64,000 nucleotides of DNA from Bradyrhizobium diazoefficiens (GTDB taxonomy: Bacteria > Pseudomonadota > Alphaproteobacteria > Rhizobiales > Xanthobacteraceae), in assembly GCF_016599855.1 (NCBI RefSeq), contig NZ_CP067041.1, forward strand, positions 6,664,501 to 6,728,500. The letters run 5' to 3'. The notes under the pieces were generated by a model. That model did no database searches, was not told the origin of the DNA, and saw only the letters and a program-made list of their open reading frames with translations. A program made the position numbers and the translations under genes. The number at the start of each line of letters is the position of its first letter. The stretch's first letter is position 1. This document shows positions 16,667 to 25,118 of this stretch, in pieces.

Positions 16667-18106
16667 ATGAGTGCTGAAGGCCCGACCTCGTCGACCGAGC
16701 TTCCGCCGCCCCGGCGTCCCAAGGTGATCAAGACCAATCAGCAGCAGGTCCTGCTGTATGTCGTGCTGACCCTGCTGTTGTCCCTGGCCACCGTCTGGGC
16801 CGGCCAGGCCCTGCTACACAATTCGGAGACACTGATCTTCGCCGTCGGCGCTCCCAATAGCGACGAGGCGCTGTTCGCGACCAAGCTCGCCACTCTGCTG
16901 AAGAACAATGCTTCGCGCTTCCGGATCAAGGTGATCAATAACGCCGACAATACCAAGGCAATCGCGCAGTTCGACCGCAGGCAGGCCGACCTTGCCGTGC
17001 TGCGCACCGATGCCAAGGTGCCGCTGCGGGCGCGCACGCTGGCGATTCTCGAGCACGATCTCGTGCTTCTGCTCGGTCCCGGCAACAAGAAGATCAAGTC
17101 GCTCGCCGAGTTGAAAAAGAAGAAGGTCGCTGTTCTCGCCGAGAACGAATCCTCGCTCGCCTTCGTCCGCAACCTCCTCGACATCCCCGATGGTGCCGAC
17201 GCCGCGAAGATCCAGATGGCGCCGCAGGGCGCGACGCTGGACAAGCTATTCGCGCCAGCCGGCGGCTTCAGCGCTGCAATCGCCGTCGTTCACGCCTCCA
17301 AGATCGTGCGCGACAAGGCCTATGAGCAGGTCGCCAGGCGCGGCGGCTTCACGCTGAATGCGATCGACGAGGCCAAGGCGCTGGCGCGCAAATTCCCCGG
17401 GATTTCCGATGAGACGCTGACGGCCGGCACGCTGTCGGCTTCGCTCGAGATTCCTGACGACGATCTTGATACGATCGGGCTCGAGTGGCTCCTGGTCGCG
17501 CAATCCAGGATGTCGGCGACCACCGCCGGCGACATCGCGCGCATTGTCTACGAGAACAAGTCCGCGCTCGGGCTCGACAACGGCTTTGCGACCCACATAG
17601 AGCCGGCCTCCGTCGAGAAGGACGCCTTCGTGATGGCGCATCAGGGCGCGGCCGATTACATCAACGACGACACCAAATCGTTTATGGATAAGTACAGCGA
17701 TCTGATGTACCTGGGCGCCGGTGCGCTCAGCGTCATCGGCTCGATCTTCGCCGCGATCTACGCCAAGATCACGCGGATCGCGCCGGAGAAAGCGAGTGAG
17801 CTCGCGATCGCCATTCTCGACATCGGCGAGCGCATCGAGCACGCTCATTCGCTGGACCAACTTGAATGCCTCCAGGATGAGTTGGAGGGCATCTTGCGCG
17901 GCGCAGTCATAGGCTTGCGCGACGGCACGATCAGTACTGACGGGCTCGACACCTTCAAGCTCGGCTACGATGTCCGTGACGACATCGGCATGCGCCGTGA
18001 CTTCCTGAAGCGCCGTGCCAGCGAGACCGAGAAGGCCGCCTACGAGCCCCCTTCCCCGCACGACGACAGCAATGTCGTGGTGGTGAAGACAACTCAGAGT
18101 GGCTGA
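16667..18106 (+). CDS. Membrane-anchored TAXI-family (TRAP-associated) solute-binding-like protein
   Basis: 479 residues. An N-terminal membrane segment (VLLYVVLTLLLSLATVWAGQ, ~28-47) leads into a periplasmic TAXI/NMT1-like domain (FAVGAPNSDEALFATKLATL near 58; ELKKKKVAVLAENESS near 145). A second membrane segment (LMYLGAGALSVIGSIFAAIY near 346-365) is followed by a ~110-residue cytoplasmic helical tail. Normal TAXI proteins are free periplasmic subunits of TRAP transporters; here there is no TRAP permease gene nearby, and the two anchors plus cytoplasmic tail suggest a sensor or scaffold. The exact role is unknown. Confidence 0.78.
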   Translation: MSAEGPTSSTELPPPRRPKVIKTNQQQVLLYVVLTLLLSLATVWAGQALLHNSETLIFAVGAPNSDEALFATKLATLLKNNASRFRIKVINNADNTKAIAQFDRRQADLAVLRTDAKVPLRARTLAILEHDLVLLLGPGNKKIKSLAELKKKKVAVLAENESSLAFVRNLLDIPDGADAAKIQMAPQGATLDKLFAPAGGFSAAIAVVHASKIVRDKAYEQVARRGGFTLNAIDEAKALARKFPGISDETLTAGTLSASLEIPDDDLDTIGLEWLLVAQSRMSATTAGDIARIVYENKSALGLDNGFATHIEPASVEKDAFVMAHQGAADYINDDTKSFMDKYSDLMYLGAGALSVIGSIFAAIYAKITRIAPEKASELAIAILDIGERIEHAHSLDQLECLQDELEGILRGAVIGLRDGTISTDGLDTFKLGYDVRDDIGMRRDFLKRRASETEKAAYEPPSPHDDSNVVVVKTTQSG

Positions 18107-18230
18107 CCTATCGATTCGCGCCGCGCGCGACTGAAGCGCGTCGCCTTTGCTCGCGAATCAACTGCCCTGACCCTCGGAACCGTTTCCTCAACGTAGCCGT
18201 TGGGTTACCGGCACAACCGGAGAACGCACC

Positions 18231-18455
18231 ATGCGTATGCGCATGCTCCTTCTCATCATCCTGTTGGGAATGCTGGTTGCGGTCGGTTACTTCGGCTATT
18301 CAGCCATGTCGCTCGAAGGCGACCCGATCCCGACGGAAGGTTATGTGGCGCTGGCACTCGGAGCAGGGTTCTCCGTGATCGTCGGCGTCGGCCTGATGAT
18401 GCTGCTGTTCTTGAGCAGCCGTCGAGGCTATGACGAACCTCCACATTTCAAATAA
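18231..18455 (+). CDS. Small two-helix membrane protein
   Basis: 74 residues with two transmembrane segments (LLLIILLGMLVAVGYFGYS, ~6-24; VALALGAGFSVIVGVGLMML, ~39-58) and a short polar C-terminus. A start at ATG 18231 or the next Met is equally possible. Not assigned to a named family. It lies between the TAXI-domain gene and the K+ channel gene, on the same strand, so it may belong with either. Confidence 0.6.
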   Translation: MRMRMLLLIILLGMLVAVGYFGYSAMSLEGDPIPTEGYVALALGAGFSVIVGVGLMMLLFLSSRRGYDEPPHFK

Positions 18456-18620
18456 CTGCCGCGTCGGGAGGCACCCCGATCACCAGCCCGAAGCATCGGC
18501 GGCCTAGTCCGGAGGATGGTGCGCCTGCCGCCATCGTTGACGGCCGCGGTGCGGGCGGGCACTTTGGCGCCGAAGTCCCAGCCCGGGGCCGCAGGAATCA
18601 GATCCGAGCCGCCATTCCGC

Positions 18621-19730
18621 ATGTCCAAGCCGATGTTCCCCGCTTTGGCCCAGTTCGTGGCCGCGACCGCCGGCCGCAACATGACCAAGGCGGCCTATGT
18701 GGCCGTGACCGTCGGCGTGCTCAGCATGGTGCTGCTGACGGTTAATCCGGCCTACGAGACGGCGCACCGCTGGGTCGATGTCCTGCTGTGGGCCTGCCTG
18801 GTCTATTTCGTGTTCGAATGGCTGGTCCGGCTGCACCACATGGTGCGGCAGGGGCGACTGGCGCTTTACGTGTCTTCCTCCGCCGGTCTGGTCGACGCAT
18901 TGGGGGCGCTTGCCGTGCCCGTCGCGCTGATCCTCGGTGCCGAACCCAAAACGGCCTGGCTCCTCAGCGTGCTGTGGGTCTTGAAGGTGGTGCCGGGCAT
19001 TCCCGGCCTGCGCCAACTCCGCCGCGTGCTCGTGCTGGAATCGGGACCGCTGGTCAGCGTCCTCGTGATCTTCCTGATGGTGGTCTTCCTCGCCTCCGTT
19101 GCTGAATATTTCCTGGAGCGCGACGTGCAGCCGCAGACGTTCGGCAGCGTCCCCGCCGCGCTGTGGTGGGCGGTCGTCACGCTCACCACGACAGGCTATG
19201 GCGACGTCGTGCCGGTCACACCGCTCGGCCGCATGGTGGCCGCACTGGTGATGATCTCCGGCCTCGGCGTGTTCGGACTCTGGACCGGTATTCTGGCGAC
19301 CGGGTTCGCGGCAGAAACGCGGCGTGACAACTTTCTCAAGACATGGGAATCCGTCAGCAAGGTGCCGTTCTTCGCGGCGCTGGGACCAGCGGCCATCGCC
19401 GACGTCACCCACATGCTCCGCACCATGGAGTTGCCGGCGCGCACCATGATTATCCGCAAGGGCACGCAGGGCGACTGCATGTATTTCATTGCCGCCGGGG
19501 AGGTCGAGGTCGACCTCCCCGGCAAGAAGGTTCAACTCGGCGAGGGTGCCTTCTTCGGCGAGATGGCTCTGCTCGGCAACAACATGCGCGGCGCCAACGT
19601 CTCGACCACGAAAGTGTCGCGGCTCCTGGTGCTCGACCTCGTCGACTTCCGCGTGCTGATGGCGCGGCATCCCGATCTCGCCGAGACCATCGATGCCGAA
19701 GCGAAACGGCGCACGCTCGAAAACAAGTAA
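18621..19730 (+). CDS. Cyclic-nucleotide-gated potassium channel (MlotiK1-like)
   Basis: About 369 residues from ATG 18621; a start at 18516 would add 35 residues without homology, and neither has a strong RBS. It has six membrane segments, with the pore helix and selectivity filter WAVVTLTTTGYGDVVPVTP near residues 188-206. The C-terminal cyclic-nucleotide-binding domain has the phosphate cassette GAFFGEMAL followed by NMRGANVS, including the Arg that contacts the cyclic phosphate. The layout matches the Mesorhizobium MlotiK1 channel, an inner-membrane K+ channel opened by cAMP. The downstream enoyl-CoA hydratase gene follows within 12 bp. Confidence 0.92.
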   Translation: MSKPMFPALAQFVAATAGRNMTKAAYVAVTVGVLSMVLLTVNPAYETAHRWVDVLLWACLVYFVFEWLVRLHHMVRQGRLALYVSSSAGLVDALGALAVPVALILGAEPKTAWLLSVLWVLKVVPGIPGLRQLRRVLVLESGPLVSVLVIFLMVVFLASVAEYFLERDVQPQTFGSVPAALWWAVVTLTTTGYGDVVPVTPLGRMVAALVMISGLGVFGLWTGILATGFAAETRRDNFLKTWESVSKVPFFAALGPAAIADVTHMLRTMELPARTMIIRKGTQGDCMYFIAAGEVEVDLPGKKVQLGEGAFFGEMALLGNNMRGANVSTTKVSRLLVLDLVDFRVLMARHPDLAETIDAEAKRRTLENK

Positions 19731-19742
19731 ATGGAGACAAGA

Positions 19743-20528
19743 ATGTCGGAGACCACCGACGCAGCCAGTGGCCCCGTGCTCGAAATCAGCAGTGCACGCG
19801 CTACCATCCGCTTGAACCGGCCAAAGCATCTCAACCGACTTCAGGCGGAGGATCTCGGCGAACTGGCCAAGCTATTCGATCGGATCGAGACCGATCCTGA
19901 TATCCGCGTGCTGGTGCTGACCGGGACGGGCCGCGCCTTCTCGGCCGGCTATGACCTCAATTCGGTTGCCGAGCGCGCGGTGAGCGCCAACGAGCAGCAG
20001 AGTGCGGGCTCCGCCTTCGAGGTGGTTGTCAACCGGTTGGAAGATCTCGGCGTGCCGACGATCTGCCGGCTCAATGGCGGCGTCTATGGCGGCTCGACCG
20101 ACCTCGCGCTCGCCTGCGATTTTCGCATCGGCGTCGACACCGCCGAGATGTTCATGCCGGCGGCGCGGCTCGGGCTGCATTATTACAGGAGCGGTATCAA
20201 ACGCTATGTAACGCGGCTCGGCGTCGACAATGCAAAGAAGCTGTTCCTGACCGCACAGAAGATCAGCGCCCCGGAGATGCTGCGGATCGGCTATCTCACC
20301 GCCATGGTGCCGGTGGAGACGCTCGACGAGGAAGTCGACAAGCTTGCCAGCCTTCTCGCCGGCAATGCGCCGAATGCGATGCGCGGCATGAAGCGCGCCA
20401 TCAACGAATTCGCCCGCGGCGAGCTCGACGAGGCGGCCGCCGACCGGCGCCACCGCGACAGCATGCGCGGCGACGAGATCAAGGAAGGCATCAAGGCGTT
20501 CGCGGAGAAGAGGGCGCCGCGCTTTTGA
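19743..20528 (+). CDS. Enoyl-CoA hydratase/isomerase family protein
   Basis: 261 residues from ATG 19743, chosen because GGAGACAAG precedes it; an in-frame ATG at 19731 would add four residues. Crotonase features: IRLNRPKHLNRLQ near 22-34, oxyanion region GTGRAFSAGYDLNSV near 60-74, and LNGGVYGGSTDLALACDFRI near 102-121. The second glutamate of true hydratases is not obvious (GGSTDLA replaces GGGxE), so it may be an isomerase or hydrolase rather than a hydratase. It may be co-transcribed with the channel gene. Substrate unknown. Confidence 0.8.
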   Translation: MSETTDAASGPVLEISSARATIRLNRPKHLNRLQAEDLGELAKLFDRIETDPDIRVLVLTGTGRAFSAGYDLNSVAERAVSANEQQSAGSAFEVVVNRLEDLGVPTICRLNGGVYGGSTDLALACDFRIGVDTAEMFMPAARLGLHYYRSGIKRYVTRLGVDNAKKLFLTAQKISAPEMLRIGYLTAMVPVETLDEEVDKLASLLAGNAPNAMRGMKRAINEFARGELDEAAADRRHRDSMRGDEIKEGIKAFAEKRAPRF

Positions 20529-20540
20529 GGGAGTCCCTCG

Positions 20541-20699
20541 CTGTCGTCCCGGACAAACGCGCCTCAGGCACGCGCAGATCCGGGACCCATCAACCAGAGG
20601 GAGTGGTTATGGCGCGGGCGGGTAGCTCCGATTCGTCGTCAAACTCCACCCTGTGGTTATGGGTCCCGGGTCAGCGCTGGCGCTTGCCCGGGACGACAC
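20541..20699. repeat. Long palindromic intergenic repeat, family E
   Basis: Outer arms GTCGTCCCGG (20543-20552) and CCCGGGACGAC (20687-20697), with inner GATCCGGGACCCAT / ATGGGTCCCGGGTC. About 155 bp, between convergent genes. The type (CGTCCCGGA...GGGTCCCGG) is common in Bradyrhizobium from memory. Confidence 0.8.
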
Positions 20700-20717
20700 C
20701 GAATGTGAGGCGCTCGC

Positions 20718-21362
20718 TCAGGCCCCAGCAGCCTTCGCATGCTGCGCCGCCATCTCCTCATCCGCCGCAGTGATGCGCTGGAACGCAGGCCGCGAGGTCA
20801 TCCGCTCGGCATAGCGCATAAACACGTCCTTCTTCGGCACGATGCCGAACATCATGGTCCAGCTCAACGCGACGCCCCACAGGATATCGGCGGCGCTCAT
20901 GCGCTCGCCGAGCAAATATGGCCCTTTCGACAACTGCGCCTCGAGCGCACCCAGCATGGTGTCGTAATCAGCATAGGGCGATTGAGTGATCGGCGCCGGC
21001 TCGCGCTGCATGAACTTGTCGATCAGTGCCGGCTCGAACGAGGAGCCGTAATAGGCGATCCAGCGCAGGTAAGGGCCGCGCAGTGCGTCGTTGAGAGCGG
21101 GCGTGAGCCCGGCCTGCGGAAACAGATCGGCGAGATAGATGGTGATGGCGACCTGCTCGGTCACGAGCGCCTCGCGATGCCGGATCGCCGGCACCTTGCC
21201 GAGCGGATTGATGGCGAGATAGGCCGGCTGCCGCTGCTCGCCGGCCTTCATGTTGAGGACGTGAAGATCGTGGGGAGCGCCGAGCTCCTCCAGCAGCACT
21301 CGCGTTCCGGTGGCCCGGCTCTGCGGCGAATAATACAACGTGATGGGGTTCGGATCGGTCAC
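20718..21362 (-). CDS. Glutathione S-transferase
   Basis: 214 residues, GTG start at 21362 after AAGGGAGA. Classical cytosolic GST: ITLYYSPQSRATGTRVLLEE near 7-26, NPLGKVPAIRH (cis-Pro) near 52-62, TEQVAITIYLADLFP near 68-82, and the C-terminal ERMSAADILWGVAL motif near 152-165. It conjugates or isomerises electrophiles with glutathione; the substrate is unknown. It is divergent from the second WYL regulator, and an inverted repeat with 12-bp arms begins 47 bp upstream, the same spacing as for the first GST/operator pair. Confidence 0.9.
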   Translation of the reverse strand: MTDPNPITLYYSPQSRATGTRVLLEELGAPHDLHVLNMKAGEQRQPAYLAINPLGKVPAIRHREALVTEQVAITIYLADLFPQAGLTPALNDALRGPYLRWIAYYGSSFEPALIDKFMQREPAPITQSPYADYDTMLGALEAQLSKGPYLLGERMSAADILWGVALSWTMMFGIVPKKDVFMRYAERMTSRPAFQRITAADEEMAAQHAKAAGA

Positions 21363-21409
21363 GGCGGGTCTCCCTTTGGCCGGCTTGCGGTAGGCGCATC
21401 TTTAGCCGA

Positions 21410-21438
21410 TCATACCTGACATCCTGTGTCAGGTATGA
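21410..21438. promoter_or_regulatory. Inverted-repeat operator between GST and second WYL regulator
   Basis: TCATACCTGACA, 5-bp TCCTG spacer, TGTCAGGTATGA: perfect 12-bp arms, the strongest non-terminator palindrome in the window. It ends 11 bp before the regulator ATG and contains ACATCCTGT, also present in the operator at 14171-14194. Confidence 0.8.
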
Positions 21439-21449
21439 TTTAAGAAGCC

Positions 21450-22430
21450 ATGCGCGCGAGCCGGATGCTGTCGATTCTCACCACTCTGCAGGCCAAGGGG
21501 CAGGTCACCGCACCCAAACTTGCGCAAGCCTGCGAGGTTTCGGTGCGTACGATCTATCGTGACATCGACGCGCTCGCGGCATCCGGCGTTCCCGTTTATG
21601 CCGACCGCGGCGCCGAGGGCGGCTACCGCCTGCTCGACGGCTATCGCGTGCGGTTGAACGGGCTGTCTCAGAGCGAAGCGGGAGCGCTGTTCCTCGCAGG
21701 GCTTCCCGGCCCGGCGGCGGCGCTGGGCCTGGATGCCGCGATGATCGCCGCTCAAAACAAGCTGATGGCAGCGTTGCCCGCGAATTTGCGCGAAGATGCC
21801 GGGCGCATGCAGGAGCGCTTCCATCTGGATGCGCCGGGCTGGTTCGGTGAAGCAGACGAGCCAAAGCATCTGCGCGCCATTGCCGGCGCAGCTCTGCGCG
21901 GGACATTCATCAAAATCCGCTATCAGAGTTGGCGCGCCGAGAAGCAGCGCCGTGTTGCACCGCTCGGCCTCGTGCTGAAGGGCGGCAGCTGGTATCTCGC
22001 GGGGCAAGTCGACGGCGGCGTGCGCACCTATCGTATCGCGCGCGTGCTCGACTGCACGGCGCTCGACGACCGCTTCGACCGTCCAGCTGATTTCGATCTC
22101 GCCGCCTATTGGCAGGACGCGACGCTGCGGCTCGAAACCGAGATGCACCCGAATGTCGCGATCGTGCGGCTCTCGCCGTCCGGCGTGAAGCTGCTCGACG
22201 CACTGAGCCAGCCTTACGTCAGGACGCGTACGCAGATCGAAGAGGCGGCCGATGCGGACGGCTGGCGCATCGCAAGGATCCCGACGGGCAAGACGTCATG
22301 GCACGCCGCGTCCGAATTGCTGCGGCTCGGGTCCGAGGTCGAGGTGCTGGAGCCCGCCGATCTCCGCGAGAAGATGGCCGAGATGACACAGGCGATGGCC
22401 GCGCGCTATCGCGCGTCGCAAAAAGCATGA
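21450..22430 (+). CDS. YafY-type transcriptional regulator (HTH_11 + WYL + WCX)
   Basis: 326 residues, full YafY length. The HTH is RASRMLSILTTLQAKGQVTA, then LAQACEVSVRTIYRDIDAL near 24-42 and RGAEGGYRLLDGYR near 52-65. The WYL domain is around 145-215 (IKIRYQSWRAEKQR, then VLKGGSWYLAGQVDGGVRTY), with a C-terminal WCX domain (MHPNVAIVRLSPSGVKLL...) to the end. The gene is divergent from a GST gene and very likely represses both through the palindrome at 21410-21438. Its effector is unknown. Confidence 0.9.
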   Translation: MRASRMLSILTTLQAKGQVTAPKLAQACEVSVRTIYRDIDALAASGVPVYADRGAEGGYRLLDGYRVRLNGLSQSEAGALFLAGLPGPAAALGLDAAMIAAQNKLMAALPANLREDAGRMQERFHLDAPGWFGEADEPKHLRAIAGAALRGTFIKIRYQSWRAEKQRRVAPLGLVLKGGSWYLAGQVDGGVRTYRIARVLDCTALDDRFDRPADFDLAAYWQDATLRLETEMHPNVAIVRLSPSGVKLLDALSQPYVRTRTQIEEAADADGWRIARIPTGKTSWHAASELLRLGSEVEVLEPADLREKMAEMTQAMAARYRASQKA

Positions 22431-22567
22431 CCGCGGCGCACTTCGCCGCAGCCGACGAAATAGTCCTGAAACACGATTTTCGCCCTGTCACGTGAACGCA
22501 ATCACGCGTCGGCTCGACCGAGAAGCAGGGACACAACAACGGCTTCGCGCCATACTGGAGAATGAGA

Positions 22568-22801
22568 ATGTTTCGTAAGCTTGCACTTGGTCTGATCGCC
22601 GCCGGCTCGCTCGGCGCCGCCGCTCTGGCGCCCACCGCCGCTTCGGCCCACGGCTTCCACCATTACTGGGGTCCCGGCTGGGGCTTTGGCGGCATCTACG
22701 TCAACACCGGCGTCAACAACTGCTATCAGGAGCGCGTCGTCCAGACCCGCCATGGTGCGCGCGTGCGCGTCGTGAATGTCTGCGCCTACGGGATTTACTG
22801 A
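22568..22801 (+). CDS. Small secreted hypothetical protein
   Basis: About 77 residues from ATG 22568 (GGAG precedes it; an ATG at 22562 adds two residues). A clear signal peptide (LALGLIAAGSLGAAALAPTA, cleavage at ASA-HG) is followed by a short mature part of ~46 residues rich in Gly, His and Trp (HGFHHYWGPGWGFGG), two cysteines that could form a disulfide, and a repetitive Arg/Val stretch. Small secreted proteins of this look are frequent in bradyrhizobia. No function is known. Confidence 0.7.
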   Translation: MFRKLALGLIAAGSLGAAALAPTAASAHGFHHYWGPGWGFGGIYVNTGVNNCYQERVVQTRHGARVRVVNVCAYGIY

Positions 22802-22825
22802 GCGCATCTACCTCGGCTGACGCGG

Positions 22826-22848
22826 CCCCGGCCGCCTCGCGACCGGGG
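22826..22848. terminator. Possible weak hairpin between convergent genes
   Basis: CCCCGG, 11-base loop, CCGGGG lies between the small secreted protein gene and the convergent metallo-hydrolase gene. There is no T-run, so termination is uncertain. Confidence 0.3.
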
Positions 22849-22864
22849 TTCGTCGTCTCAAGGC

Positions 22865-23668
22865 TCAGGCGATGGCGGCGATATACCGCTCGACCGACGC
22901 CGCGAAGGCAGCCTTGGCGCCCGAGGCGATGTTGCGCCCCCACCAGGCGCCATAGATGCGGTCGAAGGCGAGCGGCTCGACCGCAGCCGCAATCCGCCGC
23001 ACCGTGGCGGCATTGAGCGGCATGTAGTTCGGGTAAGAGTACATGAAGCTGACGAAGCGGCGGTCCATCGTCACCTGCGCGATATCGCCAGTGAGTAGCG
23101 CGCCCTTGCCGTCCGCACCGCGCGCATGGTGCAGCATGGTGGCGCCCGCAAAATGGCCGCCGGTGCGCAGCAGCAGCACGTCACTGGACAGGCGCTGCTG
23201 ATCCCCGGTCCAATGCACGATCGAGGGATGCGGACGCGTCACCCATTGCCGATCATCAGCGTGAAGATAGACCGGCACGCCGTCAAAGGCCTCGCTCCAG
23301 TCGGCGAGCGCGCCATAATAATGCGGATGCGAGATTGCGATGGCCATCAGACCGCCGAGCGATTTGACGTGCGCGATCGCCTCCGCGGTTGCCAGCGGAA
23401 TGCAGTCCCACATCACACATCCCTTGCCATCGGGGACCAACAGCGCGCGCTGGCCGATGGCAAAGCTCGGCTCGAGCGCGATCCCGGTGAGGCCGAGATC
23501 GTCGCGCCAGACTGGTCGATGGCTTTCAGCCAGCGCCTCGCGCGTGAGGAAGGTCTGGCCGTTCCAGTTCACGAACTGCCGCTCGTCCTCACAGATCGGG
23601 CACGCCGTTGGCGGGTTTTCGCCGGTCGGAAATTGGGCGCCGCAGGTTTCGCAGATCCAGAGAGGCAT
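22865..23668 (-). CDS. MBL-fold protein with N-terminal zinc ribbon and altered metal site
   Basis: 267 residues. The N-terminus has a rubredoxin/zinc-ribbon pattern, ICETCGAQFP and CPICEDERQFV (CxxC...CxxC, residues 6-32). The rest follows the metallo-beta-lactamase fold: HPHYYGALADW near 114-124 where HxHxDH is expected, LRTGGHFAGATMLHH near 168-182 (the GGH motif), and LLTGDIAQV near 192-200. The usual second His and Asp of the first motif (DH) are Tyr and Gly here, so the dinuclear site is incomplete and activity may be changed or lost. Function unknown. Confidence 0.78.
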   Translation of the reverse strand: MPLWICETCGAQFPTGENPPTACPICEDERQFVNWNGQTFLTREALAESHRPVWRDDLGLTGIALEPSFAIGQRALLVPDGKGCVMWDCIPLATAEAIAHVKSLGGLMAIAISHPHYYGALADWSEAFDGVPVYLHADDRQWVTRPHPSIVHWTGDQQRLSSDVLLLRTGGHFAGATMLHHARGADGKGALLTGDIAQVTMDRRFVSFMYSYPNYMPLNAATVRRIAAAVEPLAFDRIYGAWWGRNIASGAKAAFAASVERYIAAIA

Positions 23669-23866
23669 GGCCGAGATCCAGAATGAGACTTCAGAATGAG
23701 ACTTGGGACTGAGGTGCCGTGACGTCGTCGCCCCCGTGCAAGTGGGAAGGAACCAACACTGTCACCGCAGGTTACGTTCTGGTCCACGCCGGCGCAATTG
23801 GCCGGTCGTCACGATCAGGTTTGCGCGAGACTCTACTCGACCGGCAGGAACACGTTCAGCGTCTCG

Positions 23867-25066
23867 ATGATAACGCGCCCTTCCTTACCCCGCCTGTGGC
23901 CCCTGTTCGCCGTCAACTTCTTCATGGCCGACATGCAGTCAGGCATCGGACCGTTCGTCGGTGTGTTCCTCCAGGAGCGCGGATGGGCGACCGGATTGAT
24001 CGGGACCGCGCTGACCGTCGGCAATGTCGCAGGCATGCTGGTCACGACCCCGATCGGCGGCTTCATCGATTCCAGCCGTAACAAGCGGCTGTGGGTCATC
24101 ATTCCCGGCATCTGCGTGGTGCTTGCGTCCGCAATCATCCTGATCTCGCAGAATTTCTGGGCGGTGACGTTCTCGCAAGTCGCTCAATCGCTGGCGAGCG
24201 CCGCGATCGTTCCAGCGGTCACCGGCATCACGCTCGGCATCGCTAAACAAAAAGGCTTCAATGCACTGAACGGTCGCAACCAGGCCTTCAACCATGCCGG
24301 CAACATGGTCGGCGCGGCGCTGTCGGGCTATCTCGGCTACAAATTCGGCTATTTCGCCGTGTTCGTGCTCGCCGCCGCCTTCGGTGCCATCGCGATCGCT
24401 TGCGTGCTGATGATCCCGGCCAACTCCATCGACGATCGCCAAGCCCGCGGCAGCAAGGAGGACGAGCGCAAGAATCCGCCGGACGGCATGTCTGTCCTCC
24501 TTAAGCACAAGCCTCTCCTGGTGCTGGCGCTCGCGCTTGCCATTTTCCATCTCGGCAATGCAGCGATCGTCCCGCTCTATGGTCTTGCGGCCGTGGCTGA
24601 GGGACAGGCCAATGGCCCGAGCTTCGTTGCTACCACCGTCGTCGTTGCGCAAGGCGTCATGGTGGTGACGTCGCTGGTCGCCATGCAGGTCGCAGGAAAA
24701 CGCAATTACTGGCCGGTGATCCTGGTGTCCTTCATGTTCCTGCCGATCCGCGGCACGCTTGCATTCTTCGTGACAGGATGGTGGGGCGTTATTCCGATGC
24801 AGGTGCTCGACGGCATCGGCACCGGACTGCAGACGGTCGCCGTCCCCGGAATGGTTGCGCGCTCGCTCGACGGCACCGGCCGCATCAATCTCGGGCAGGG
24901 CGCCGTGATCACGGTGCAAGGTGCCGGCGCCAGCCTGAGCCCAGCACTCGGCGGCTGGATCGTGCAATGGATCGGCTACGGTCCGACCTTCCTGCTGCTC
25001 GGCGGCTTCGGCCTCGCGTCATTGGCACTATGGCTGGCCTTCGGCGCGCACGTGAAGAAGTATTGA
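23867..25066 (+). CDS. MFS transporter
   Basis: 399 residues from ATG 23867; frames reaching back to 23798 lack sequence typical of a transporter. Twelve hydrophobic segments are visible, with the MFS loop GGFIDSSRNKRLWVIIPG near 63-80 after the second helix and a central charged loop (DDRQARGSKEDERKNPPDG). It carries a small molecule across the inner membrane; no specificity can be read. A ~200-bp gap before it contains nothing recognisable. Downstream lies a pseudogene fragment on the other strand. Confidence 0.82.
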   Translation: MITRPSLPRLWPLFAVNFFMADMQSGIGPFVGVFLQERGWATGLIGTALTVGNVAGMLVTTPIGGFIDSSRNKRLWVIIPGICVVLASAIILISQNFWAVTFSQVAQSLASAAIVPAVTGITLGIAKQKGFNALNGRNQAFNHAGNMVGAALSGYLGYKFGYFAVFVLAAAFGAIAIACVLMIPANSIDDRQARGSKEDERKNPPDGMSVLLKHKPLLVLALALAIFHLGNAAIVPLYGLAAVAEGQANGPSFVATTVVVAQGVMVVTSLVAMQVAGKRNYWPVILVSFMFLPIRGTLAFFVTGWWGVIPMQVLDGIGTGLQTVAVPGMVARSLDGTGRINLGQGAVITVQGAGASLSPALGGWIVQWIGYGPTFLLLGGFGLASLALWLAFGAHVKKY

Positions 25067-25118
25067 GCTGCGTTCTCTTTCGACGGTCGCGAGATCGCCG
25101 GAGTGAATCGGGGCGTCA

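Noticed and set aside
18504..19829. A 441-codon minus-strand frame opposite the K+ channel gene
   Set aside because: Composition is His/Arg/Glu-rich shadow sequence, and the plus strand carries an unmistakable channel with a TTTGYGD filter.
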